Origin: Streptomyces sp. NRRL F-4489
GTDB lineage: Bacteria; Actinomycetota; Actinomycetes; Streptomycetales; Streptomycetaceae
Assembly: GCF_001509485.1 (NCBI RefSeq)
Contig: NZ_LLZI01000057.1
Coordinates: forward strand, 1 to 64,000
Direction of reading: 5' to 3'
DNA: 64,000 nt
The notes below the pieces were generated by a model that had not been told where the DNA came from, searched no databases, and saw nothing but the letters and a program-made list of their open reading frames with translations. The translations under genes and the position numbers were made by a program. Positions 25,898 to 34,319 of this stretch are shown one piece after another. How positions within the stretch are numbered: position 1 is the stretch's first letter; each line of letters begins with the position of its first letter.

Positions 25898-28486
25898 TCA
25901 CGGCCGCGGCCCGGCCGCCGCGTCACAAGCCTGTGCCCGCAGCGCCCGCGCCAGGTCGTCCCGCTCCTCCAGCACCAGCCGGCGCAGCGCGGGCGCCGCC
26001 TGCGGATGCCCGGCCAGCCAGGCGTCCGCGGCGTCCAGCGCGCCCTGGTCGACCTGCCAGGCCGGGAACAGCCCGCGCACCACCGCCATCCCGATCTCGA
26101 TGGACCGCTCCCGCCAGATCCGCTCGATCTCCGCGAAGTACCGCGGCGCGTACGGCACCAGCAGCTCCCGCTGCGCAGGGCGGGCGAAACCGGCGATGGT
26201 CGCCTCCACCAGGGCGTTGGACAGCGCGTCGGACTCCACCACGTCCGCCCAGGCGGCCGCCTTCACCTCCGCCGAGGGGCGGGCGGCCAGGCAGCGCACC
26301 TGGTGGCGCTTGCCGGACGCGGTGTCGTCGCGGGCCAGCTCGCCCGCGAGCCGCTCCTCATCGGCCGCCCCGTGCGCCGCCAGCGGCAGCAGGAACGCCC
26401 AGCGCAGCTCCTGGTCGACCACCAGCCCGTCGATCCGCGCGGTGCCGTCCAGCAGGCCCTGGAGCAGCTGGAGGTCGGCCGGGGTGGTGGCCACCGCGGC
26501 GAAGTGCCGGGCCCAGCTGAGCTGATGGCCGCTGCCCGGCTCGGCCAGCCGCAGCTCCCGCAGCGCGCTCTCGGACAGCTCCCGGGCCGCCCGCTCGCGG
26601 AACTCCGGCGCCACATAGTGCTCCAGCGCCGCCTCCGCCTGCCCCAGCACCGACTGGAGCACGCCGATCACACTCTCCCCGCCGGCGAAGCGCCGCACCA
26701 GTTCCAGGAAGTCCCGGCCCGGCATCAGCCCGTCCCGGGTCAGCCCCCACAGCGCCGCCCAGCACAGCGCCCGGGCCAGCGGGTCGGTCAGCTCGCCGAG
26801 CCGGGCCCGCAGGGTCTCCAGCGACCCCTCGTCGAAGCGGGTCTTGCAGTACGTGAGGTCGTCGTCGTTGACGAGGATGAGGTCCGGCCGCTCGGCCCCG
26901 GCGAGCTCCGGCACGGCCGTCCGCGGACCGGTGACGTCCACCTCGGCGCGGGCCCGGCGCACCAGCGCCGAACCGTCCTCGGAGCGCCCGTACAGGCCCA
27001 CCGCGACCCGGTGCGGCCGCAGCTGGGGATGGTCCGGCGACGCCTCCTGGAGGATGCTCAGCTCGGTGATCCGGTCCTGCGCGTCGTACGTCACCTGCGG
27101 GGTCAGGGAGTTGACGCCGGCCGTCTCCAGCCACGCCCGCGACCAGGCCGCCATGTCCCGGCCGGAGGTCTCCTCCAGCACCGCCAGCAGGTCGGCCAGC
27201 CGGGTGTTGCCGTACGCGTGCCGCTTGAAGTAGCGCCGCGCGCCCTCCAGGAACGCGTCCTGGCCGACGTACGCCACCAGCTGCTTGAGGACGCTGGCGC
27301 CCTTGGCGTAGGTGATGCCGTCGAAGTTGAGCTTGGCGTCCTCCAGATCGCGGATGTCGGCCGTGACCGGGTGGGTGGAGGGCAGCTGGTCGGCGCGGTA
27401 CGCCCAGGACTTGCGGCGGTTGGCGAAGGTGATCCAGCCGTCGGTGAAGCGGGTCGCGCCCACCTGCGCGAAGCTGCCCATGAAGTCCGCGTAGGACTCC
27501 TTCAGCCACAGGTCGTCCCACCAGTGCATGGTGACCAGGTCGCCGAACCACATGTGCGCCATCTCGTGCAGGATGACGTTGGCCCGCCGCTCGTACGACG
27601 CCTCGGTGACCTTGCCGCGGAAGATGAACTCCTCGCGGAAGGTGACGCAGCCGGGGTTCTCCATCGCGCCGAGGTTGTACTCCGGCACGAACGCCTGGTC
27701 GTACTTGCCGAACGGGTACGGGAAGTCGAAGTGGTCGTGGAAGAAGTCCAGGCCCTGCTTGGTGACGGTGAAGATCTCGTCCGCGTCGAAGTGCCGGGCC
27801 AGGCCCTTGCGGCACAGCGCGCCCAGCGGGACGGTCAGATCGGTGCCGTCCTCGAAGATCCGGCGGTAGGTGTCGGTGGCGTAGTGGTACGGCCCGGCGA
27901 CCACGGCGGTGATGTACGTGGAGATCGGCTTGGTGGTGGCGAAGCGGTGCGTGCCGCCCTCGGTGGGGCCCTCCTGGGCGCCGTTGCTCAGCACCAGCCA
28001 GCCCTCGGGCGCGGTGACCTCGAAGGTGAACGGCGCCTTGAGGTCGGGCTGTTCGAAGTTGGCGAAGACCCGGCGGGAGTCGGCGGGCTCGTACTGGGTG
28101 TAGAGGTAGACCTCGCCGTCCTCGGGGTCGATGAAGCGGTGCAGGCCCTCGCCGGTCCGGCTGTAGGCGCACCGCGCGTCCACGACCAGGGTGTTCTCCG
28201 CGGCCAGGCCGTCCAGCGCGATCCGGGTGCCGTCGAAGACCGCGGCCGGGTCCAGCGCGCGGCCGTTGAGGGTGACGGAGGTGACCGAGGGCGCCAGGAG
28301 GTCGGCGAAGCTCGACGCGCCCGGCTCGGCGCAGCGGAAGCGGATGGTGGTCCGGGAGCGGAAGGTGTCCGCCTCGGGACCCCGGGCGACCGCTGAGCGG
28401 ACGTCGAGCGCCACGTCGTACCCGTCGACCGTCAGCAGCCGGCCCCGCTCACGTGCCTCGTCCCGGGACAGATTCTCGCCTGGCAC
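25898..28486 (-). CDS. pepN: aminopeptidase N (M1 family), copy 2
   Basis: This 862-residue paralogue of the enzyme at 19641-22220 has GAMEN (273-277), HEMAH (307-311) and WLKESYADF. The zinc site is complete, but the second zinc-helix context differs (FATY in copy 1, ADF here). The two share the opening pattern MPG-NL-R-EARER-RLLTVD and the same architecture, so they arose by duplication of one gene. Differences around the zinc site and GAMEN (NPGC against NAGA) suggest diverged specificity. It is transcribed alone, divergent from the nitroreductase homologue. Confidence 0.96.
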   Translation of the reverse strand: MPGENLSRDEARERGRLLTVDGYDVALDVRSAVARGPEADTFRSRTTIRFRCAEPGASSFADLLAPSVTSVTLNGRALDPAAVFDGTRIALDGLAAENTLVVDARCAYSRTGEGLHRFIDPEDGEVYLYTQYEPADSRRVFANFEQPDLKAPFTFEVTAPEGWLVLSNGAQEGPTEGGTHRFATTKPISTYITAVVAGPYHYATDTYRRIFEDGTDLTVPLGALCRKGLARHFDADEIFTVTKQGLDFFHDHFDFPYPFGKYDQAFVPEYNLGAMENPGCVTFREEFIFRGKVTEASYERRANVILHEMAHMWFGDLVTMHWWDDLWLKESYADFMGSFAQVGATRFTDGWITFANRRKSWAYRADQLPSTHPVTADIRDLEDAKLNFDGITYAKGASVLKQLVAYVGQDAFLEGARRYFKRHAYGNTRLADLLAVLEETSGRDMAAWSRAWLETAGVNSLTPQVTYDAQDRITELSILQEASPDHPQLRPHRVAVGLYGRSEDGSALVRRARAEVDVTGPRTAVPELAGAERPDLILVNDDDLTYCKTRFDEGSLETLRARLGELTDPLARALCWAALWGLTRDGLMPGRDFLELVRRFAGGESVIGVLQSVLGQAEAALEHYVAPEFRERAARELSESALRELRLAEPGSGHQLSWARHFAAVATTPADLQLLQGLLDGTARIDGLVVDQELRWAFLLPLAAHGAADEERLAGELARDDTASGKRHQVRCLAARPSAEVKAAAWADVVESDALSNALVEATIAGFARPAQRELLVPYAPRYFAEIERIWRERSIEIGMAVVRGLFPAWQVDQGALDAADAWLAGHPQAAPALRRLVLEERDDLARALRAQACDAAAGPRP

Positions 28487-28603
28487 GGTGTGCCTCCCTC
28501 ACCCTCGTCTCGGATATCGAACACGGGGAATCATGGCACGCACCCCCGCGGTTGAAGCGTGCACGCAAGCACCGCAGGACCACGTACGCACTGAGGAGAT
28601 CCC

Positions 28604-29248
28604 GTGTCCGAGACCGCGAAGACCCCGGCCGACTTCTGGTTCGACCCGCTGTGCCCCTGGGCGTGGCTGACCTCCCGCTGGATGCTGGAGGTGGAGCGGG
28701 TCCGCCCGGTCCAGGTGCGCTGGCACGTCATGAGCCTGGCCGTGCTGAACGAGAACAAGCTCGGTGAACTCCCCGAGCAGTACGCCGAGAACATGCGCCC
28801 CGGCGGCAAGGCGTGGGGCCCGGTCCGGGTGGTGATCGCCGCCCAGCAGCTGCACGGCGACGAGGTCGTCGGCAGGCTCTACACCGCCCTCGGCACCCGC
28901 TTCCACAACCGCGGCGAGGGCATCACCCGCGAGTCCATCGCCGGGGCCCTGGCCGACGCGGGCCTGCCGGCCGAGCTGATCGAGTACGCCGACAAGGACA
29001 CCTACGACGCCGAGCTGCGCGCCTCCCACAAGGCCGGCATCGACCTGGTCGGCCAGGAGGTCGGCACGCCCGTGATCGCCGTTCCCGGCCCGGACGGCGA
29101 GCAGATCGCGTTCTTCGGGCCGGTGGTCACCCCGGCTCCCAAGGGCGACCAGGCCGCCCAGCTCTGGGACGGCACCCTCGCCGTCGCCTCCATCCCCGGC
29201 TTCTACGAGATCAAGCGGACGCGCACGGAAGCCCCGAAGTTCGACTGA
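28604..29248 (+). CDS. DsbA-family protein, mycothiol-dependent nitroreductase Rv2466c-like
   Basis: This 214-residue thioredoxin-fold protein has the inserted helical domain of DsbA-like oxidoreductases. It matches Rv2466c, which M. tuberculosis uses with mycothiol to reduce nitro compounds and disulfides. The N-terminal FWFDPLCPWAW carries the active Cys, but the second Cys of the CPWC pair is Ala (CPWA), implying a monothiol mechanism. VGTPVIAVPG is the cis-Pro loop. GTG 28604 follows GAGGAG. It converges on sodF through a shared terminator, a setting consistent with redox defence. Confidence 0.9.
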   Translation: MSETAKTPADFWFDPLCPWAWLTSRWMLEVERVRPVQVRWHVMSLAVLNENKLGELPEQYAENMRPGGKAWGPVRVVIAAQQLHGDEVVGRLYTALGTRFHNRGEGITRESIAGALADAGLPAELIEYADKDTYDAELRASHKAGIDLVGQEVGTPVIAVPGPDGEQIAFFGPVVTPAPKGDQAAQLWDGTLAVASIPGFYEIKRTRTEAPKFD

Positions 29249-29266
29249 CGCCCGGCCGGAACAGGC

Positions 29267-29304
29267 GGAGCCCCCTGGCGAGTCACGTCCTCGCAGGGGG
29301 CTCC
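29267..29304. terminator. convergent terminator between the nitroreductase homologue and sodF
   Basis: GGAGCCCCCTGGCGAG pairs with CTCGCAGGGGGCTCC, with one unpaired base, around a 7-base loop. It can serve both strands. Confidence 0.8.
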
Positions 29305-29377
29305 GCCCTTTACGCGCCTGCCCGCGTGAAGGGTGAGAAGACGATCACGAGGCAGGCCGTCCTCGGTCGCTACCGGG

Positions 29378-30019
29378 TCACGGGGCCAGCAGCAGGTTGT
29401 TCGCGCGCTCCTTGGCGGCCGTGTACCGCTTGGCCACGTCCTGCCAGTTGACGACCTTCCACATCGCCTCGATGAAGTCCACCTTCTGGTTCTTGTACTG
29501 CAGGTAGAAGGCGTGCTCCCAGGCGTCGAAGACCAGGATCGGCACCGAGCCCTGGCCGACGTTGCCCTGGTGGTCGTAGATCTGCTCGACGATGAGGCGG
29601 CCGGTCACCGGCTCGTAGGCCAGGACGCCCCAGCCGGAGCCCTGCGTGGTGGCGGATGCCTTGGACAGCTGGGCCTTGAACTTGGCGAACGAGCCGAAGT
29701 TCTCGGCGATGGCGTCGGCCAGCTCGCCCACGCCGTCCTTCTCCAGCGGCTCGCCGCCGCCGTCGCCGGTCATGTTGTGCCAGTAGATGCTGTGCAGGAT
29801 GTGGCCGGAGAGGTGGAACGCGAGGTTCTTCTCCAGGCCGTTGATGCTGCCCCACTGGTCCTTGTCGCGGGCCTCGGCGAGCTGCTCCAGGGTGTCGTTG
29901 GCGCCCTTGACGTACGCCGCGTGGTGCTTGTCGTGGTGCAGCTCGATGATCTCCGGGCTGATGACCGGCGCCAGCGCCGAGTAGTCGTAGGGGAGTTCAG
30001 GAAGAGTGTAGGTCGCCAT
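29378..30019 (-). CDS. sodF: superoxide dismutase, Fe/Mn family
   Basis: This 213-residue cytoplasmic enzyme dismutates superoxide. Metal ligands are visible: the His in [14 protein letters not shown], the His in [16 protein letters not shown], the Asp in [14 protein letters not shown] and the His in DAWEHAF. The name sodF (Fe form) is chosen because a Nur-type box precedes the gene, at 30055-30071. In S. coelicolor, nickel-loaded Nur represses sodF so that the Ni enzyme replaces it. The gene is monocistronic and convergent with the upstream redox gene. Confidence 0.93.
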   Translation of the reverse strand: MATYTLPELPYDYSALAPVISPEIIELHHDKHHAAYVKGANDTLEQLAEARDKDQWGSINGLEKNLAFHLSGHILHSIYWHNMTGDGGGEPLEKDGVGELADAIAENFGSFAKFKAQLSKASATTQGSGWGVLAYEPVTGRLIVEQIYDHQGNVGQGSVPILVFDAWEHAFYLQYKNQKVDFIEAMWKVVNWQDVAKRYTAAKERANNLLLAP

Positions 30020-30054
30020 ACCGGCCCCGCCTCCAAGCTGCGTAGTCGCCGTAG

Positions 30055-30071
30055 TTGCAATCCTTGTGCAA
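30055..30071 (-). promoter_or_regulatory. Nur-type operator of sodF
   Basis: TTGCA-ATCCTTG-TGCAA is a palindrome that also reads TGCAA-N5-GTGCA, close to the published Streptomyces Nur pattern tGCAa-N5-ttGCA. It lies 36 bp upstream of the sodF start. Confidence 0.65.
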
Positions 30072-30136
30072 GAGCACGCTACCAGCAGGAGTGATCACGG
30101 GCCCGTCGTGGCTGCCGTCTTGGTCCCAAAGACCGA

Positions 30137-30175
30137 AGGCGGGGCGGGACCTCGGAAGGAGGTCCCGCCCCGCCT
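30137..30175 (-). terminator. terminator after amino-acid permease 1
   Basis: A perfect 16-bp stem AGGCGGGGCGGGACCT (30137-30152) and its complement (30160-30175) lies 30 bp past the permease stop and just before the sodF promoter. Confidence 0.85.
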
Positions 30176-30205
30176 TTCGGGGGTCGCGGGGGAGCGGCCG
30201 CGCGC

Positions 30206-31627
30206 CTACCGGCGGGCCAGCGTCCGCTGCCGGATCAGCCCGGTGACCGCCAGCACGATGCCGAAGCCGCCGGTGAAGAGCAGCTGGATCCGCTGGCTGT
30301 CGTCGCGCAGCATCAGCACCAGCACCGCGACGATCCCGGCCAGCGCCACCCACGTCAGATACGGGTACGCCCACATCTTGACCACCAGCTTCTCCGGCGC
30401 CTCGCGCTCCAGCTTCCGCCGGGTGCGCAGCTGGGCGGCGGCGATGAAGCCCCAGACCACCAGGGTGGCGGCGCCGACCATGTTCAGCAGCCACTGGAAG
30501 ACCGTGGTCGGCCACCAGAAGCTGAACAGCACCGCCAGGAAGCCGAACGCGGCGCACAGCAGCACCGCGCGGCGCGGCACCCCGCCGGTGACCCGGCCCA
30601 GGAACGCCGGGCCCTGGCCGCGGGCGATCAGGGAGTACGCCATCCGGGACGAGCCGTAGATGTTGGCGTTCACCGCGGAGAGCAGGGCGATCAGGATGAC
30701 CACGTTCATGATCTGGCCGGCCGCCGGGATCTTGAGGTAGTCCAGCACCGCCACGTACGGGCCGCTCTTGGCGATGGACGGCGCGCTCCACGGGATGACG
30801 GTGACGATGACCGCCATCGAGCCGACGTAGAACAGCGCGATCCGCCACATCGCGGTGCGCACCGCGCGGGCCACGCCGCGGACCGGGTCCTCGGACTCGG
30901 CGGCCGCGATGCTCACCGTCTCCAGGCCGCCGTAGGCGAACACCGACGCCAGCACGCCGACCATCAGGCCGTCCACGCCCTTGGGCAGGAAGCCGCCGTG
31001 GCCGGTCAGGTTCGAGGCGCCGGGCGCGGAGGTGCCGGGCAGCAGGCCGAAGATGGCCAGCACGCCCAGGACCAGGAAGACCGTGATCGCGGCGACCTTC
31101 AGGGCGGCGAACCAGAACTCGAACTCGCCGAAGTTGCCGACCGCGGTGAGGTTGGTCGCGGTGAAGACGATCATGATCAGCAGGACCCACATCCACGGCT
31201 GGGTCGCCGGGAACCACTGGTGCAGCACGTCCGCGGCGCCCAGCGCCTCGGCCGCCACCGCCACGCACAGCAGCGCGGTGAACATCCAGCCCGCGGTGAA
31301 GCCGGCCCACGAGCCGATGGACCGGTCGGCGTGCACCGAGAAGGAACCGGACGCCGGGTGGGCCGCGGACATCTCGCCGAGCATCCGCATGACCAGCATG
31401 ACCAGGGCGCCGGAGACCGCGTAGGCCAGCACGATGGACGGGCCGGCCGCCGCGATGCCCGCGCGGGAGCCGACGAACAGCCCGGCGCCGATCACCCCGC
31501 CGAGGGCGATCATGGAGAGATGGCGCTGCTTGAGGCCGTGCGACAGCGCGCCGCCGTCCTGGGCTGCGCCCGGGGCCGCGGTGGACCGCGCACCGGCGGA
31601 CGCGGCGGACGGGGGTGTCCGATTCAT
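30206..31627 (-). CDS. APC-family amino-acid permease 1
   Basis: This 473-residue, 12-helix transporter is of the AAT (GabP/AnsP/ProY-like) type. After a 35-residue Ala/Ser tail comes GLKQRHLSMIALGGVIGAGL, the first-helix signature. The conserved GEMSAAHPASGSFS loop and NFGEFEFWFAALKV follow, with YPYLTW near the C-terminus. ATG 31627 is the start nearest the conserved region; a longer frame to 31756 adds nothing recognisable. Two close homologues follow within 4 kb. The substrate is probably a neutral amino acid, GABA or asparagine; sequence alone does not decide. Confidence 0.9.
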   Translation of the reverse strand: MNRTPPSAASAGARSTAAPGAAQDGGALSHGLKQRHLSMIALGGVIGAGLFVGSRAGIAAAGPSIVLAYAVSGALVMLVMRMLGEMSAAHPASGSFSVHADRSIGSWAGFTAGWMFTALLCVAVAAEALGAADVLHQWFPATQPWMWVLLIMIVFTATNLTAVGNFGEFEFWFAALKVAAITVFLVLGVLAIFGLLPGTSAPGASNLTGHGGFLPKGVDGLMVGVLASVFAYGGLETVSIAAAESEDPVRGVARAVRTAMWRIALFYVGSMAVIVTVIPWSAPSIAKSGPYVAVLDYLKIPAAGQIMNVVILIALLSAVNANIYGSSRMAYSLIARGQGPAFLGRVTGGVPRRAVLLCAAFGFLAVLFSFWWPTTVFQWLLNMVGAATLVVWGFIAAAQLRTRRKLEREAPEKLVVKMWAYPYLTWVALAGIVAVLVLMLRDDSQRIQLLFTGGFGIVLAVTGLIRQRTLARR

Positions 31628-31906
31628 GTCGTACCTGTCCCAGTAGGTGAGATGCGGGCGGGGCGAAACTGCGTTTTCCCGGTGCCGCGGACGGCTCAAC
31701 TCCGGGGTCGTCGGCAAAGCTGGCTCAGTTTGAGCGTCCCTGTCCGCTGAGGGCAACAGTCGTGCAGCGATTGTTCGGTATTCAGACGCGATCGTGACCG
31801 AGCGTGTCTGATTGATCGTCGAATGCGAGGGGATGTGACGTACGTCTCGGAAGCGCCCGGGACGCCCGGAGTGCCGTCCCGTCAGCGGGCGGCGCCCCCG
31901 CGGCCC

Positions 31907-33289
31907 TCAGGCCCGGGCCCGACGGTCCCTCAACTCCCGTAGACCGGCCACGACCAGCACCGCCGCGGTCGCCCCGGCCGACCACAGCAGCTGCGGCCGG
32001 GCGGTGTCATCGGTCAGCATCAGCACGATCACCGCGCCCATCGCCAGCAGCGCCACCCACGTCAGATACGGGAACGCCCACATCCGCAGCACCAGCCGCT
32101 CCGGGGCCTCCCGCTCGATCCGCGGCCGCAGCCGCAGCTGCGAGACGGCGATCAGCCCCCAGACGAACAGCAGCACCGCGCCGACCGCGTTCAGCAGATA
32201 GAGGAACACCGAATCCGGCCACTTGAGATTCAGCAGCACCGAGACGAAACCGAACGCCACCGACGCCAGCACCGCCCGGACCGGCACCCCGCCCCCGGAC
32301 ACCTTCAGCAGCCCGCGCGGCGCCTCCCCGCGCTCGGCCAGCGAGAACACCATCCGCGAGGAGCCGTAGAGATTGGCGTTCAGCGCCGACAGCAGCGCCA
32401 CGAACACCACGATGTTCATGATCTGCCCGGCGCCCGGCACCCCGATGTGGTCCAGCACCATCACATACGGGCTCTTGCCCGGCCGCATCGACGACCACGG
32501 CAGCACGGTGACGATGACCAGCATCGACCCGACGTAGAAGAAGAGGATGCGCCAGACCGCGCTGCGCACCGCCCGGCCCACCGCCCGCGCCGGATCGTCC
32601 GACTCGGCCGCCGCGATGGTGACGACCTCCAGCCCGCCGAACGCGAACACCACCGCCAGCACCCCGGAGACCACCCCGCCCCAGCCGTGCGGCAGGAACC
32701 CGCCCTGGCCGGTGAGGTTGGCCAGCCCGACCGGCGCGGTGTCCGGCAGCACGCCGAAGACCGCCAGCAGGGCCAGCACCAGGAACAGCACGATCGCGGT
32801 GACCTTCAGCGCCGCGAACCAGAACTCGAACTCCCCGAAGTTCTTCACCGCGGCCAGATTGGCGGCGGTGAAGAACACCATGAACAGCAGCACCCAGCCC
32901 CACTGCGGCACCGCCGGCACCCAGCCGTGCGCGATCTGCGCCGCGCCGGTGGCCTCCACCGCCAGCACCACCACCAGCAGGAACCAGTACAGCCAGCCCA
33001 CGCTGAAGCCCGCCCAGCGCCCCAGCGCCCGCTCCGCGTGCACCGAGAACGCCCCCGACGCCGGCATCGCCGCCGACATCTCCCCGAGCATCCGCATGAT
33101 CAGCATCGCCAGCGCCCCGGCGATCAGATACGACAGCACGATCCCCGGCCCGGCCACCGCGATCCCCGCCCCGGAGCCCACGAACAGCCCCGCGCCGATC
33201 ACCCCGCCCAGGCCCAGCATCGTCAGATGGCGCTGCTTGAGCCCCGCGGACAGCGGTTCTTTCTCGACCAGGGGCGGTGCGTCGTGCAT
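31907..33289 (-). CDS. APC-family amino-acid permease 2
   Basis: This 460-residue, 12-helix protein has the same signatures as permease 1: GLKQRHLTMLGLGGVIGAGL, GEMSAAMPASGAFSVHAE, NFGEFEFWFAALKV and FPYLTWVALLAMG. The intergenic gap of 279 bp to permease 1 contains no recognisable terminator, so partial co-transcription is possible. ATG 33289 was chosen because the upstream extension is Cys/Pro-rich and unlike the family. Conservation of the substrate-helix stretch (SGAGIAVAGPGIVLSYLIAG) with permease 3 suggests closely related substrates. Confidence 0.9.
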   Translation of the reverse strand: MHDAPPLVEKEPLSAGLKQRHLTMLGLGGVIGAGLFVGSGAGIAVAGPGIVLSYLIAGALAMLIMRMLGEMSAAMPASGAFSVHAERALGRWAGFSVGWLYWFLLVVVLAVEATGAAQIAHGWVPAVPQWGWVLLFMVFFTAANLAAVKNFGEFEFWFAALKVTAIVLFLVLALLAVFGVLPDTAPVGLANLTGQGGFLPHGWGGVVSGVLAVVFAFGGLEVVTIAAAESDDPARAVGRAVRSAVWRILFFYVGSMLVIVTVLPWSSMRPGKSPYVMVLDHIGVPGAGQIMNIVVFVALLSALNANLYGSSRMVFSLAERGEAPRGLLKVSGGGVPVRAVLASVAFGFVSVLLNLKWPDSVFLYLLNAVGAVLLFVWGLIAVSQLRLRPRIEREAPERLVLRMWAFPYLTWVALLAMGAVIVLMLTDDTARPQLLWSAGATAAVLVVAGLRELRDRRARA

Positions 33290-33646
33290 CGGTTCGTCAC
33301 TTTCGCAAGGTGCGCAAAGGGCCGGGCCCCCGGAAGGACCCGCCCGGTTTGGGGGAACTCCACAGCTGACCGCGGAGCCGTCCCAGTGTCCCCGGCCGCC
33401 CCGGGCTACCACAAAACCGGCACCGGACCAGCGGCCCGGCCGTGACGAGCATCACGTGACCTGCGAAGACGTACCGCGGCCGGGCCGCCTCCGGCATGCT
33501 GACCGTTGTCCGGAAGTCACCGAGCGGAACGGTGCGGCTTTGTCACCGCCACACCATGTCCGCCGCCGTCCGCCTGAACTACCGTCATCACGTCCCGCCG
33601 GACCGGCCCTGTCGGACCGGTCCTCCTCACACCCGCGGAGTCCCTG
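33290..33646. other. divergent intergenic region, permease 2 / bioY
   Basis: These 357 bases hold no convincing gene. They contain a CGTGA-N6-TCACG palindrome at 33441-33456 (Crp-like, one base off the GTG-N6-GNCAC pattern) and TGAAC-TAC-CGTCA at 33575-33587, a weak BioQ-like sequence upstream of bioY. Confidence 0.5.
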
Positions 33647-34246
33647 ATGAGTACAGCCGCCCCCGCCCTCCGGCCCGGAGCCGTCCTCGCCGACCTGCTG
33701 CCCGCCGCCACCGCCACCCGCGCCCGCGTCCGCGACGCCGCGCTGGTCGGCGGCGGCGCCGTGCTCACCGGCATCGCCGCCCAGATCGCCGTCCCGATCC
33801 CCGGCTCCCCGGTCCCGGTCACCGCCCAGACCTTCGCCGCCCTCCTCGTCGGCGCCTCGCTCGGCGCCCGCCGCGGCCTGCTCTCGCTGGCCCTCTACGC
33901 CCTGGCGGGCATGGCCGGCCTGCCGTGGTTCGCGGGCGGTGCCTCCGGTGCCGGCGGCGCCACCTTCGGCTACGTCCTGGGCATGCTGCTGGCCGCCACC
34001 GCCGTGGGCGCGCTGGCCCGCCGCGGCGGCGACCGCGGGGTGCTGCGCACCGCCGCCACCATGGCCGCCGGCAACGCCGTGATCTACGCGATCGGCGTCC
34101 CGTACCTGGCGTTCGCCACCGGCATGTCCCTCGGCCAGGCGATCGCGGTCGGCATGGTGCCGTTCCTGATCGGCGACGCGGTGAAGATCGCCCTGGCGAT
34201 GGGCGCGCTGCCGGCCGCCTGGAAGCTGGCCGGCCGCCGCGCCTGA
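33647..34246 (+). CDS. bioY: BioY biotin transporter (S component)
   Basis: This 199-residue protein with six membrane helices matches BioY, the biotin-binding subunit of ECF vitamin importers. Landmarks are AQIAVPIPGSPVPVTAQTFA, LLVGASLGARRGLLSLALYA, GLPWFAGG, GGATFGYVLGML and GMVPFLIGDAVKIALA. No bioM/bioN (ATPase, T component) is adjacent, so it either works alone, as reported for some solitary BioY, or uses a shared energising module. It sits alone between amino-acid permeases and ends in a convergent terminator. Confidence 0.95.
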   Translation: MSTAAPALRPGAVLADLLPAATATRARVRDAALVGGGAVLTGIAAQIAVPIPGSPVPVTAQTFAALLVGASLGARRGLLSLALYALAGMAGLPWFAGGASGAGGATFGYVLGMLLAATAVGALARRGGDRGVLRTAATMAAGNAVIYAIGVPYLAFATGMSLGQAIAVGMVPFLIGDAVKIALAMGALPAAWKLAGRRA

Positions 34247-34266
34247 CCGCCCGGCACCGGATACGC

Positions 34267-34306
34267 GGCGGGGCCCGCACCTCGGGAAAGAGGTGCGGGC
34301 CCCGCC
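34267..34306. terminator. convergent terminator between bioY and permease 3
   Basis: A perfect 17-bp stem (34267-34283 with 34290-34306) has a 6-base loop and lies between two convergent stop codons. Confidence 0.85.
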
Positions 34307-34319
34307 GTGTTCCGAAGAG

